Source: Saccharopolyspora rhizosphaerae (GTDB taxonomy: Bacteria > Actinomycetota > Actinomycetes > Mycobacteriales > Pseudonocardiaceae). From it: DNA of 64,000 nt. The stretch lies in contig NZ_RSAA01000009.1 in NCBI RefSeq assembly GCF_003931915.1, positions 62,001 to 126,000 on the forward strand. Direction: 5' to 3'. Under the pieces are notes generated by a model. The model did not search any database. It had not been told where the DNA came from and saw nothing but the letters and a program-made list of their open reading frames with translations. Positions 56,069 to 64,000 of this stretch are shown here, one piece after another; position 1 is the first letter of the stretch, and every line of letters begins with the position of its first letter. A program made the position numbers and the translations under genes.

Positions 56069-56851
56069 TCACCCGCAGTTCGTCGGGAGCTTCTCCAGGC
56101 AGGGACGCTTGGCGGTCCGGCCGTCGCCGCTGGAAACGCCGCGCAGGCGGCGGCCGATCCAGGGGGCCAGGTGCTCGCGGGCCCAGCGGATGTCCTCGGC
56201 GGCCTGCTCCTGCCAGCTGCGCTCCTCCTGGTCCGGCCAGGGCTCGTTCCAGTCCTGAGCGGTCGGCAGACCGAGGGCTTCGCAGGCGCGCAGCGCCACT
56301 CGGCGGTGCCCCTCGGAGGACAGGTGCAGGCGGTCCTCGCACCACGCGCGCGGGTCCTGGAGGACCCGCATCGACCAGAGGTCCACCACGTAGCAGCCGT
56401 GCTCGTCGGCGATGGAGCGCAGGTGCGAGTTGTAGGTGCCGACCTTGCCGCGCACCCGCTTGAGGACCGGGGTGCTCGCGGTGTCGAACCCGGTGCCGAT
56501 CAGCACGTCGGCCCCGGTCGCGCGGATCCGGCTCACGGCGTCGTCGAACAGCGCCGCGACCAGGTCGGGGTCGCTGCCGGGTCGGATGATGTCGTTGCCG
56601 CCCGCGGTCAGCGCGACCAGCGAGGGCTTGAGCGCGATGGCGTGCGGGACCTGGTCGGTGACGACCTGGCGGATCAGCTTGCCGCGCACGGCGAGGTTGG
56701 CGTAGCGCAGTTCCGGGTTGTGCTCGGCGAGGTGCGCGGCCAACCGGTCGGCCCAGCCGCGGTAGACGTCGGCCTCCTCAGTGGCATCGGCCAGCCCCTC
56801 GGTGAAGCTGTCTCCCAGCGCGACGAAGCTGTCCCAGCGCCCCGAACCCAT
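56069..56851 (-). CDS. SGNH/GDSL-family hydrolase
   Basis: A 260-residue hydrolase without signal peptide. Block I GDSFTEGL gives the nucleophile Ser15, block II is ANLAVRGK, block III is GGND (84-87), and block V is DRLHLSSEGH with Asp173 and His176. The family includes lipases, esterases and acyl-protein thioesterases, so the substrate is unknown. The C-terminal extension (about 200-260) is Trp- and Arg-rich (DWNEPWPDQEERSW). ATG 56851 follows GGAGGGA by six bases. Confidence 0.9.
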   Translation of the reverse strand: MGSGRWDSFVALGDSFTEGLADATEEADVYRGWADRLAAHLAEHNPELRYANLAVRGKLIRQVVTDQVPHAIALKPSLVALTAGGNDIIRPGSDPDLVAALFDDAVSRIRATGADVLIGTGFDTASTPVLKRVRGKVGTYNSHLRSIADEHGCYVVDLWSMRVLQDPRAWCEDRLHLSSEGHRRVALRACEALGLPTAQDWNEPWPDQEERSWQEQAAEDIRWAREHLAPWIGRRLRGVSSGDGRTAKRPCLEKLPTNCG

Positions 56852-57329
56852 TGCTCGTCCCTCCTGCTCGTCCCACCAGCGTGATGGTGCGGGATCAACA
56901 GTGGCCTTCGGAGACGTACCTACGCCACCGAAGGTTCCCGGCACGTGACAAACGGCACTGGCCAGTCTAGTAATTATGTCCGGTTGGTCGGTAGCTCGCG
57001 CGGGACCGCCGCTCCTCCCGAGGTGCGCGGTCGCCGCTCGTCACGAGGCCGAGGAGGTGGATCTTGCCGGGAAACACCGATGCGGGTGAAGGTCAGCTGC
57101 TACTGTCCTTCGGCGGTAGCAGAAGTGACAAGGGGGCTCACGATGACGCGATCGCTGCAGGTCACAGCTCGACGCGCGTCCGCTCGCAGGACGCCGGAGC
57201 AGGTGTTGCGCGCTCCCGCCGTCGTGACCGGTTGATGGGGAACGACGACATGGGGCGTTGCGTCGATTCCGTGGTGGCCGCGACTCTGATCGTCGGTCTC
57301 CGCAACCGTCCTGCACACCTGGGGGAATC
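56852..57329. other. 478-bp divergent gap
   Basis: Contains upstream regions of the SGNH and proline-rich genes. A TAGTAATTAT stretch near 56970 is the most AT-rich spot. A CTGCTAC/GTAGCAG inverted repeat lies near 57097-57122. A frame ending MGNDDMGRCVDSV... runs from 57235 to 57333 and its stop overlaps the proline-rich start (GTGA). It could be a 32-residue coupled leader, but this is unproven. Confidence 0.4.
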
Positions 57330-58841
57330 GTGACGGCACCGCAGAACCCGGCGTCCGCGCCGGGGCCGGCGGCCTTCGAGCCGCCGAGCCGGCGAGGCGG
57401 TCCCGAGCCGGGAGGCCGGCGTCGGGCGGAACCGCCGATGCGCGGATCGCTGAACGACGCCGGACCGGCAGGTCCGCCACCCGCACCCGCCCCGCCCGCG
57501 CGCCCGGCCCCGCCCGCGCAGCGCCCGGGGCACGTCGACGTGCGCGCCGAACTGGCCGCGCTCGCGGCAGAACCGCACCCGTTCGCCCTCTGGCAGCGCG
57601 TCGAGCACTTACCGGACCGCTTCGAGCAGGAACAGCGGGGCTCGGGCCCGGTGCCCCGCCCCGCCGCGGAACCCTCCCGCCCGTCCACCGGCGGACTGCC
57701 GTCGCTGTCGGGCGACCTCGGTGGTGCCTCGGAGCGACCCGCCGAGATGTCCGGATCGCTCGCGGAACCCGAGGAGCAAGGCCACGCGCGGCCGGAGAGC
57801 GCCAGCCTCAGCGGCTCGCTGCTCCCGCCCGACAACCACAGCCCCGCTGCTCCGGCACCCGCTCCGGAGGCAGGTCCGCAGGTGCGTGACGGTGTGCTGC
57901 GCGGTCCGCTGGCCGACGGTCCGCCGAGCGGACTGGTGCCCCCTGTCCCCGCTGCTCAGCCGGGCGAGGAGCCGTCGCGGCCGCTCGCGCCCGAACCACC
58001 GGCAGCCGAGCGGCCGTCGGCCCCCCCGCGTCCCGACGGGCCGCCCCCGGGAGGCGAGCCTCGGGTGGAGACCACGCCACCGCCGCAGGGCCCGCCTGCC
58101 GGTCCGCGACCCGACGCCCCGCGTCACGACGGCTCGGCTCCGGGCGAAGCCGCGCCCGGCGGGCACCCTGCTGGTCCCGCGTCGGGACCGCGCCCGATGG
58201 GCCCTCCGCCGAGCCCACCCAGCGGTCCGCTGCCACAAGCGGGTCCACCGGCACCGCCCTCCCTTGCGCGGCAGCAGCCGCCGCACCCCTCATCGCCCGC
58301 GGGCACCCCCGCGCCGCCGCACGGCGGTCCGCCGCGCCCGCCGGGACCGCCCCCGGTGGCGCCACCTCCACCGCGCCCGGCGGGACCACCGCCGCCGCCA
58401 CCGCCGGTCGAGCGGCCGGTGGAACCGCCTGCTGCGCAGCACCCGCCGCGTCCGCCTGAGCCTCCGCGCCCGCCGGAACCGGCCCAGCAGCAACAGGACC
58501 AGCAGCGCCCGAAGACGAAGACGGTGCGCCAGCCGAAGGTCACCGAGCGCGCCGACGGCGGGTTCGGCCCGATGGGTTCGGCCGGTGCCTGGTCGGGCGG
58601 GTCCAGCCGCGCCGGGTACGGGCGCAACACGTCGTGGTCCGCCGACGACTTCAAGGAGGAGCGTCGCGACCACGGCGACGAACTGCGCGCCGGGTCCGAG
58701 TACAAGCCGGGCGAAGCCGGCAGCGGGGCGGTGCCGCAGTTCCTCATCGAAGCCGACGAGCTGTGGGACGACGATGACGGCGGTCGGCTCGTCGCCCCGC
58801 CGGTGCTCGGCGAGTCCCCGTCGAGCTTCCGGGACTTCTGA
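57330..58841 (+). CDS. Large proline-rich, disordered protein preceding EspG
   Basis: A 503-residue protein dominated by Pro, Gly, Ala, Arg and Glu. Residues about 68-105 are the only clear helical segment (VRAELAALAAEPHPFALWQR). A short motif recurs in the N-half: MRGSLND, LSGDLGG, MSGSLAEP, LSGSLLPP, LRGPLADG. The C-terminal ~90 residues are less repetitive and end in acidic ADELWDDDDGG then SSFRDF. There is no signal peptide, membrane span or WxG motif. The next gene encodes EspG, so it may belong to type VII secretion biology, for example as a scaffold. I do not recognise it. GTG 57330 follows GGGGGA closely. Confidence 0.7.
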   Translation: MTAPQNPASAPGPAAFEPPSRRGGPEPGGRRRAEPPMRGSLNDAGPAGPPPAPAPPARPAPPAQRPGHVDVRAELAALAAEPHPFALWQRVEHLPDRFEQEQRGSGPVPRPAAEPSRPSTGGLPSLSGDLGGASERPAEMSGSLAEPEEQGHARPESASLSGSLLPPDNHSPAAPAPAPEAGPQVRDGVLRGPLADGPPSGLVPPVPAAQPGEEPSRPLAPEPPAAERPSAPPRPDGPPPGGEPRVETTPPPQGPPAGPRPDAPRHDGSAPGEAAPGGHPAGPASGPRPMGPPPSPPSGPLPQAGPPAPPSLARQQPPHPSSPAGTPAPPHGGPPRPPGPPPVAPPPPRPAGPPPPPPPVERPVEPPAAQHPPRPPEPPRPPEPAQQQQDQQRPKTKTVRQPKVTERADGGFGPMGSAGAWSGGSSRAGYGRNTSWSADDFKEERRDHGDELRAGSEYKPGEAGSGAVPQFLIEADELWDDDDGGRLVAPPVLGESPSSFRDF

Positions 58842-58944
58842 GCCGGTGCTCCCGCTGGTGGACGGCCGCCGGGCCGCGTGCTGTCCGGAGCCGCCGCAAC
58901 GACGCACTGATAACACCGGGTACCGCCAACGCGAAATGTGAGCT

Positions 58945-59673
58945 GTGATGGTCGAGACGATCACCTTGTCGGCCCCGGCGGTCGACCTGCTCGGTGAGCA
59001 GCTGAACCTCACCGTCCGGCAGTACCCGTTCGAGCCGCCGCGCCTCGCCCAGCTGCCGGAGGACCGCGACCAGGTCGTCCAGCGGGTCTGGCAGGAGCTG
59101 GAGTCCGCCGGCCTGGCCCGCAACGGCCGTCCTGAGCCGGAGGTCGAGGACGCGCTCTACCTGCTGTGCAGTTCCGAGGTGTCGATCGCGGCGTCCGGCC
59201 TGCTCGACGTCCGCGCCGGGCACCGGCTCGCGGCGCGCGTGGTGGCCACCGGCGAGGTGGGCGTGCTCGGCGTCTTCGACGGCAGGGGGATGCGGATGAC
59301 GTTCCTGCCGCCCCAGAACCTCCCGCGCACCGCCGCTGAGCTGCTGCCCGACGCCCCGGTGGGTGCTGGGCCCGCGCTGCGCGCGGTCGCCGACCGGCGC
59401 GGCGGGATGCCCGCTGATGCCGACATCGAGGGCCTGCCGGAGCTGCGCGCGGTGACGTCGAGGCCCACGTTCCGCTTCGGCCACTTCGTCGTCGCGGGCG
59501 CCCGGAGCGCGCGTGTGCCCAACCTCATCTGGTTCGACAACGACCAGGGCCGCTACGCGATGCAGGGTGAGCGGGTCGACGTCCAGGACGTCGTGGCCTG
59601 CCAGCCCGCCGACAAGCCCACGATCGCTGCTGAGCTCGCCACCTTGGTGGAACGAGCACGCCGTCTCGGGTAG
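58945..59673 (+). CDS. ESX secretion-associated protein, EspG family
   Basis: A 242-residue cytosolic protein of the EspG family, chaperones that bind PE-PPE or related substrates and deliver them to type VII (ESX) machines. Recognisable features are VDLLGEQLNLTVRQYPFE at the start, and the later GVLGVFDGRGMRMTFLPP and FGHFVVAGARSA. The family is common in Pseudonocardiales outside full ESX loci. The start could be GTG 58945 or ATG 58948. It follows the proline-rich gene by about 100 nt. No EccC, EsxA/B or PPE gene is in the window. Confidence 0.85.
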   Translation: MMVETITLSAPAVDLLGEQLNLTVRQYPFEPPRLAQLPEDRDQVVQRVWQELESAGLARNGRPEPEVEDALYLLCSSEVSIAASGLLDVRAGHRLAARVVATGEVGVLGVFDGRGMRMTFLPPQNLPRTAAELLPDAPVGAGPALRAVADRRGGMPADADIEGLPELRAVTSRPTFRFGHFVVAGARSARVPNLIWFDNDQGRYAMQGERVDVQDVVACQPADKPTIAAELATLVERARRLG

Positions 59674-59733
59674 AGGTGGAGCTCGGGCACGGGCATTTGG
59701 GTCCGGCCGGATGCTTGGGGCAGGCTTGCTGGC

Positions 59734-60393
59734 GTGACGCAGGAGATGGACATCGAGCGGGACGATCGCGATTCGTTCATGCGCGTGCTCGGCGGCCGAG
59801 GCAGCGCGATCGACGCGAGCCTGCCGCCCATCGCCTTCGGCGCGGGCTGGTTCTTCGGCGGCGAGTCGATCGTCATCGGCGGTGCGGCCGCTGTGGTCGT
59901 CGGCGCCGCCATCAGTGCCTACCGCCTCCGCGCAGGCGCCCGCCCGCTCGCGGTCCTGGTGAGCTTGCTGGCGGTGATGCTGGGGGCGCTGATCGCCCTG
60001 CGCACCGGTGACGCCGCCGACTTCTTCCTGCCGCGGCTGGCCAGCAACGCGCTCAGCGCGCTGGCCTGGATGACCAGCATCGCGGTCCGCTGGCCGCTGC
60101 TGGGCGTGGTCGTCGGCGTCGCCTTGGGCCAGGGCCGCAGCTGGCGGCACGATCCCGACCTGCTGCGGGCCTACAGCCGGGCCAGCTGGGTGTGGGTCGG
60201 GCAGTACGTGGTGCGCCTGCTGGTGTTCATCCCGCTGTGGCTGGCCGGGGCAACCGGCGCGCTGACCATCGCCCAGGTGGTGCTGACCTGGCCGCTGGTG
60301 GCGGTGTGCGTCGCGGTGAGCTGGTGGGTGCTGCGCCGGTCGTTGCCCGAGGACCACCCGGGCATGCGCCATCCGCGGGAACCCGCGACGTGA
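59734..60393 (+). CDS. DUF3159-family membrane protein
   Basis: A 219-residue protein with about six spans and the motif GRGSAIDASLPPIAFGAGWF near the start, which I associate with DUF3159, an uncharacterised actinobacterial family. The mid-part SIAVRWPLLGVVVGVALGQGRSWRHDPDLLRAY and the following SRASWVWVGQYVVRL are typical, hinting at a transporter-like or scaffold role, but function is unknown. The GTG at 59734 has CAGGCT seven bases upstream, a weaker leaderless-type box. It ends 31 bases before dapA. Confidence 0.8.
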   Translation: MTQEMDIERDDRDSFMRVLGGRGSAIDASLPPIAFGAGWFFGGESIVIGGAAAVVVGAAISAYRLRAGARPLAVLVSLLAVMLGALIALRTGDAADFFLPRLASNALSALAWMTSIAVRWPLLGVVVGVALGQGRSWRHDPDLLRAYSRASWVWVGQYVVRLLVFIPLWLAGATGALTIAQVVLTWPLVAVCVAVSWWVLRRSLPEDHPGMRHPREPAT

Positions 60394-60424
60394 CACCTCC
60401 CGAGCGTGGGCGCACAATGCGCTC

Positions 60425-61267
60425 ATGTCTCTCGGCAGCGTGATCACCGCGATCGTGACCCCGTTCGACGACCGGCAGAAGGTCGACGAAGAAGCGTTCC
60501 TGGCCCTCTACCGCCACTTGCTGGCCCACGGCTCCGACGGCGTGGTGGTGTGCGGCACCACCGGTGAAGCGCCGACGCTCTCGGACGCCGAGCACCTGCG
60601 GTTGGTCGAGCTGGCCGTCGGTGAGCGGCCCGAGGGCACCACGGTGATCGCCTCGACCGGCTCCAACAACACCGCGCACGCCTGCTGGATGACGGAGCGC
60701 GCCACCGAGATCGGCGCCGACGGCATCCTGTCGGTGACCCCGTACTACAACAAGCCGAACCGGCGCGGACTCGTCCGCCACTTCACCGAGATCGGCAAGG
60801 CCACCGACAAGCCGGTGGTGCTCTACAACGTCCCGTCGCGCATCGGGCTGTCGCTGGACCACGACCTGCTCACCGAGCTCGGCCAGGTCGAGAACCTCGA
60901 CTACGTCAAGCAGGCCGACAACGCCGCCCTCGCCCAGATCGACGGCCTCGGCCTTTACGCGGGCAACGACGACGGCTTCACCCAGGCGCTCGACCTGGGT
61001 GCGGTTGGCGGCATCCTGGTGGCCAGCCACGTCGTCGGCCCGCAGATGAAGCAGATGGTCACCGACCCCGCGCGCCGCTCCGAGATCAACGCGACCCTCA
61101 AGCCGCTCTACTCGGCCCTGGGCGTCACGACCAACCCGATCCCGGTCAAGGCCGCGCTCAACCTCCTCGGTCACCACGTCGGAGCCCCCCGCCTCCCCCT
61201 GGTCGAAGCGGACGAGTCCGAGCTCCGGGCGGTCCGGGACGCCCTCACCGAACTCAACCTCCTCTAA
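60425..61267 (+). CDS. dapA: 4-hydroxy-tetrahydrodipicolinate synthase
   Basis: A TIM-barrel lyase condensing pyruvate with aspartate semialdehyde, the first step of lysine and diaminopimelate synthesis. Key residues are visible: GTTGE (Thr45, Thr46), YYNKP (Tyr107/108), YNVPSR (Tyr134), and the Schiff-base Lys162 in YVKQAD. At 280 residues it is slightly shorter than many DapA proteins. Actinobacteria often carry several DapA paralogues, some acting on other aldehydes or sugar acids, and this copy lies beside sugar-catabolism genes rather than other lysine genes. The ATG has CACAAT six bases upstream, possibly a leaderless promoter. Confidence 0.88.
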   Translation: MSLGSVITAIVTPFDDRQKVDEEAFLALYRHLLAHGSDGVVVCGTTGEAPTLSDAEHLRLVELAVGERPEGTTVIASTGSNNTAHACWMTERATEIGADGILSVTPYYNKPNRRGLVRHFTEIGKATDKPVVLYNVPSRIGLSLDHDLLTELGQVENLDYVKQADNAALAQIDGLGLYAGNDDGFTQALDLGAVGGILVASHVVGPQMKQMVTDPARRSEINATLKPLYSALGVTTNPIPVKAALNLLGHHVGAPRLPLVEADESELRAVRDALTELNLL

Positions 61268-61627
61268 CGCCCGTCCGGAGTCGCGGTGCCGGGCAGCAGC
61301 CCGCCTCCGGCCGCCCCCGTGCGGATGACCGGCTCACTCCGGTGATCGGACTCCCGATCACCGGAGTTGTCGTGCCGGTCCCACGCTTCCGAGGCTGGTG
61401 ACCGTGCTTCGCCAGGTGGTCGCGTGCGCAGGTGGGGAGCCCTCGGAGCGGTTCTTCGTGGGCCCGGGGTGCACCGGTGACCAGGTGTGGGGCCTCCGGA
61501 GTCGCCCCTCGTCGTGTGACCGGTGATCGGGTGATCGCTGTGGGCGAGCCTCGAACCACCCCGGTGATCGGGGGCTGACCACCGAGTTCCTCCAGGCCGG
61601 TGCTGTGGCGCTCGGGGTCGCTGGGGT
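61268..61627. other. 360-bp gap between convergent genes
   Basis: Holds a strong bidirectional hairpin at 61336-61367 and several further CCGGTGATCGG-like motifs (about 61517 and 61572). No gene is supported. Confidence 0.55.
61336..61367. terminator. Bidirectional hairpin between dapA and sugar kinase
   Basis: A perfect 14-bp stem (arms 61336-61349 and 61354-61367, ACTCCGGTGATCGG and its complement) with a 4-base loop, between convergent genes. Confidence 0.8.
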
Positions 61628-62569
61628 TCAGCCGAGGAGCGTTTTGTGGAGGGTGATCGGGTCCGGGGCCAGAGGGAAGGCGGCGAGCCAGGCGGCGGCC
61701 GCCGCGCCCGGGCCTGCGGTGAGGGGTTCGGGCCAGGACCGGGCTTCGAGCTCGGCCCGGAGGGCTAGGCCGACGCGGTTGTCCGGGTCGAGGAGACCGC
61801 CGGCGAGCACGACCGACGAGTGCTGGTCCGGCCGTGCCGTCGCGGCCGTGTCCGCGAGCAGCACCGCGGCGCGGTGGACGATGTCCTCGGCCACGTCGTC
61901 CTCGGCGGCGGTGACCAGCGGTGCGAGCTCGGCGAGCCGGATCGGGTCGCCCGCGTTGGCCGCGGTGATCAGGGCCTTCCGCTCCGCCGGCACGCCCAGG
62001 TGTGCGCAGACCGCCTCGGCCAGGCCCTCGACCGGGGCGTGGCGCTCCAGCGACCGCAGCGTGGCGCGCACGGCTTCGCGACCCAGCCAGTACGCGGAGC
62101 CCTCGTCGCCCAGCAGCCACCCCCAGCCGCCGACGGTGACTGCGGTGCGGTGGTCCTCGACGCGTTCCGCGACCGCGCCGGTACCGGCGATGAGCGCGGT
62201 CCCCGTGGGTTCCGGTGTTCCTGCGGCGAAGGCCACCACCCCATCGCTGACCGGGGTCGTTTCGCAGGCCAGCCCCAACCGGGACCACTCGAGGCGGAAG
62301 AACTCGCCGAAGTCGGGGTCGGTCATCTTGCTCACACCCGCCATGCCCAGCACGCAGCCGCGCACCCGGGACGGGTCGTGCGCGCCGAGCGCCTCGCGGG
62401 CCGCGCTCGCCATCTGCGCGACGGCCTTGGCCGGGGGGTGCGAGTTCGGGTTGCCGCCGGCAGCGCTGCCGGTGCCCAGCACCCGCCCCGTCAGGTCGGA
62501 GACCAGGGCGCGGCTGCTGGTGCCGCCGACGTCCAGGCCGAGGACGAGTGCCGTGTCTTCACCGTGCAT
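61628..62569 (-). CDS. BadF/BadG-type ATPase, N-acetylglucosamine kinase-like
   Basis: A 313-residue ASKHA-fold kinase. The phosphate loop is GLDVGGTSSRALV, the adenosine region includes LIAGTGAVAERVE, GGWGWLLGDEGSAYWLGREA is the family hallmark, and VVLAGGLLD lies near the end. This group includes N-acetylglucosamine and glucosamine kinases. The SIS-domain gene nearby, on the same strand, supports amino-sugar use. The exact sugar is inferred. The ATG is preceded by AAAGAG. It diverges from the amidohydrolase gene. Confidence 0.85.
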   Translation of the reverse strand: MHGEDTALVLGLDVGGTSSRALVSDLTGRVLGTGSAAGGNPNSHPPAKAVAQMASAAREALGAHDPSRVRGCVLGMAGVSKMTDPDFGEFFRLEWSRLGLACETTPVSDGVVAFAAGTPEPTGTALIAGTGAVAERVEDHRTAVTVGGWGWLLGDEGSAYWLGREAVRATLRSLERHAPVEGLAEAVCAHLGVPAERKALITAANAGDPIRLAELAPLVTAAEDDVAEDIVHRAAVLLADTAATARPDQHSSVVLAGGLLDPDNRVGLALRAELEARSWPEPLTAGPGAAAAAWLAAFPLAPDPITLHKTLLG

Positions 62570-62768
62570 GAACTCTTTCTACCCTCGCGCGGCTCGGCGA
62601 GTGGACGTGACGACCGGAAGTGGTCAGCAGGGGGCCTGGCTTCCGGCGGGGTGAACGGCTATACATCGAGGCGTCGTGAGCACCGGTCGGGGAGAAGGAA
62701 GCAATGGGCGACGCCTGCACGAGCGCCTGCCGCGTGCGGTCTGATGTGGACACCAGCGGAGGCGCTCG

Positions 62769-63611
62769 ATGACCGTGGACACCCACCACCACCTGTGGGA
62801 CCTCGACGTCCGCGATCAGCCTTGGATGACCGGCGAGGAGATGGACCCGCTGCGCTGCGACTTCCGCCCGGCCGATCTGCAGGTCGCGGTGCGGGGCACC
62901 TCGGTGGACGCGACCGTGCTGGTGCAGACGGTCTCCGATCCCGACGAGACGCCCGAGATGCTGGTGCTGGCCGAGACCGTGGACAGGATCGCCGCCGTCG
63001 TCGGCTGGGTCGACCTGACCGCCAAGGACACCCGCGAGCAGATCGGCCGGTTGCACACCCACCCGTCCGGCGGCTGGCTGCGGGGGATCCGGCACCAGGT
63101 CGAGGACGAGCCCGATCCGGACTGGCTGGTGCGCCCGGAGGTGCTGGCCGGTCTGGCCGCGGTGGAGGACGCCGGGCTGCTCTACGAGCTGCTCATCCGC
63201 CCGCACCAGCTCCCGGCGGCGATCAAGGCCGTCGGCCAGTTCCCGCAGCTGACGTTCGTGCTGGACCACTGCGCGAAACCCCCGGTCGCCGACGGCGAGC
63301 TCGAACCGTGGGCGAGCCGCATCCGCGCGCTGGCGGCGCACCCCAACGTGGTCTGCAAGCTGTCCGGCCTGGTCACCCAGGACGACTGGGCGGAGCAGCC
63401 GGACCCGTCGCGGCTGCGCGCGTGGGCCGACGTGGTCCTGGAGGCGTTCGGCCCGAGCCGGGTCATGTTCGGCTCCGACTGGCCGGTCTGCCTCCTCGCC
63501 GCTTCCTACGGCGAGGTGCTGGGCGTGGCGAAGGAGCTCACCGCGAGCCTCTCCGAGAGCGAACGGACGGCGGTGTTCGACACCACCGCCCGCGAGGTCT
63601 ACAACCTCTGA
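62769..63611 (+). CDS. Amidohydrolase-2 family protein (sugar-lactonase-like, COG3618)
   Basis: A 280-residue TIM-barrel metal hydrolase. The first metal motif VDTHHHLWD is at the N-terminus, then GIRHQVEDEPDPDW, FVLDHCAKPP and FGSDWPVC, as in L-fuconolactonase and L-rhamnonolactonase-like enzymes. It may open a sugar lactone in a deoxysugar pathway. The substrate is inferred from family only. ATG 62769 has GGAGG six bases upstream. It is divergent from the kinase gene and convergent with the SIS gene, three bases away. Confidence 0.85.
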   Translation: MTVDTHHHLWDLDVRDQPWMTGEEMDPLRCDFRPADLQVAVRGTSVDATVLVQTVSDPDETPEMLVLAETVDRIAAVVGWVDLTAKDTREQIGRLHTHPSGGWLRGIRHQVEDEPDPDWLVRPEVLAGLAAVEDAGLLYELLIRPHQLPAAIKAVGQFPQLTFVLDHCAKPPVADGELEPWASRIRALAAHPNVVCKLSGLVTQDDWAEQPDPSRLRAWADVVLEAFGPSRVMFGSDWPVCLLAASYGEVLGVAKELTASLSESERTAVFDTTAREVYNL

Positions 63612-63614
63612 CCG

Positions 63615-64000
63615 TCAGGTCGTCTTGGTGACCTTCTGCAGCCCCCGCGGGTTGTCCGGGTCGATCCCCCTGGCCAGGGCGAGGCCGAGGGCGAGCTGCT
63701 GCGCGGGCAGGATCTCCAGGACCGGGGCGACTTCTTCGGCGCACTCCGGGAGGAGGATTCGGTGCGCGGCAGGGGCTTTCGCTGCCGCCGAGCCGATCGC
63801 GCAGACGTCGGCGCCGCGCTGGTGCACCGCTTCGACGACCTCGCGCGTCGACTCGCCGCCGAGCCCCGCGCTGCACGCCGCGAGCACGGCGGTCTCGGCG
63901 TCGATGGCCGCGACCGGCCCGTGCAGCAGGTCGGCACCGCTGTAGGAGCGGGCGGACAGGTAGCTGGTCTCGGCGAGCTTCAGCGCGGCCTCGTGCGCGG
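63615..64000 (-). CDS. SIS-domain sugar isomerase-like protein, C-terminal part (5' end outside window)
   Basis: The frame stays open to the right edge, giving the last ~128 residues. AHEAALKLAETSYLSARSY, then LLHGPVAAID, are the hallmark of the second SIS domain of GlmS-like proteins, and the ending RGIDPDNPRGLQKVTKTT is typical of stand-alone double-SIS proteins such as AgaS/NagB-II-like deaminase-isomerases. It probably acts on glucosamine 6-phosphate or a related amino sugar. Whether a glutaminase domain exists upstream cannot be seen. It pairs logically with the N-acetylglucosamine kinase-like gene on the same strand. Confidence 0.88.
   Translation of the reverse strand, partial: AHEAALKLAETSYLSARSYSGADLLHGPVAAIDAETAVLAACSAGLGGESTREVVEAVHQRGADVCAIGSAAAKAPAAHRILLPECAEEVAPVLEILPAQQLALGLALARGIDPDNPRGLQKVTKTT

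Noticed and set aside
56945..57235. Frame of 96 codons between the SGNH and proline-rich genes
   Set aside because: No supporting start site, no recognisable domain, and composition like the non-coding gaps.

Overview
The window is GC-rich, densely coded chromosomal DNA from an actinomycete. The order DUF2520 protein, panC, panD, coaX, lysS, lsr2, clpC, a mhuD-like heme oxygenase, mutY, radA, an LpqE-like lipoprotein, carD, ispD, ispF, cysS and rlmB follows the block known from mycobacteria (Rv3603c to Rv3579c, recalled). Ectoine genes, an AfsR-type regulator, an EspG chaperone and frequent GTG starts suggest Pseudonocardiales, perhaps near Saccharopolyspora. That placement is inference. I see no phage, insertion sequence or CRISPR array.

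Layout. 1-4.5 kb: pantothenate/CoA genes and lysS. 4.7-11.2 kb: the xenogeneic silencer lsr2 and the protease ATPase clpC, separated by a siderophore importer operon with an IdeR/DtxR-type iron box. A perfect sigma-R-type promoter precedes clpC. 11.2-12.1 kb: gene-free, holding a decayed ~265-bp tandem duplication. 12.1-18.6 kb: a DedA protein, a membrane-anchored EEP hydrolase, the heme oxygenase, a YhgE/Pip exporter with a degenerate ATPase, and mutY coupled to a 2H-phosphoesterase-like protein that lacks its histidines. 18.7-27.3 kb: the radA-carD-ispDF-cysS-rlmB block. disA, expected beside radA, is absent, and the gap holds an 8-bp tandem repeat.

27.5-30.3 kb: an MBOAT/AlgX-like polymer O-acetylation pair. 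30.4-33.9 kb: ectABCD for ectoine and hydroxyectoine. 34.3-38.4 kb: a secreted trypsin-like protease, a DUF2127 protein, a GNAT acetyltransferase, tRNA-Thr(UGU) and a ThrE-type exporter. 38.6-42.7 kb: otsA plus an OtsB-GH15 fusion, so two compatible-solute pathways lie within 13 kb. 42.8-46.0 kb: a four-gene envelope cassette (DUF4178, DUF4247, DUF350, membrane aminopropyltransferase), the best candidate here for a poorly understood system.

46.1-51.4 kb: a LacI regulator divergent from an orphan sugar-importer ATPase, then a zinc-type ABC importer. 51.4-57 kb: an ADP-ribosylglycohydrolase-like protein, an AfsR-type regulator and an SGNH hydrolase. 57.3-60.4 kb: a proline-rich protein, EspG and a DUF3159 protein, with no ESX core. 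60.4-64 kb: dapA, a sugar kinase, a lactonase-like amidohydrolase and a truncated GlmS-like SIS protein.

Many genes, including lysS, cysS, radA, lacI and ectA, have a TANNNT box 6-8 nt before a start codon with no ribosome-binding site, so leaderless transcription looks common here. Start choices rest on visible ribosome-binding sites or such boxes. Family names come from motif recognition and memory, not searches.
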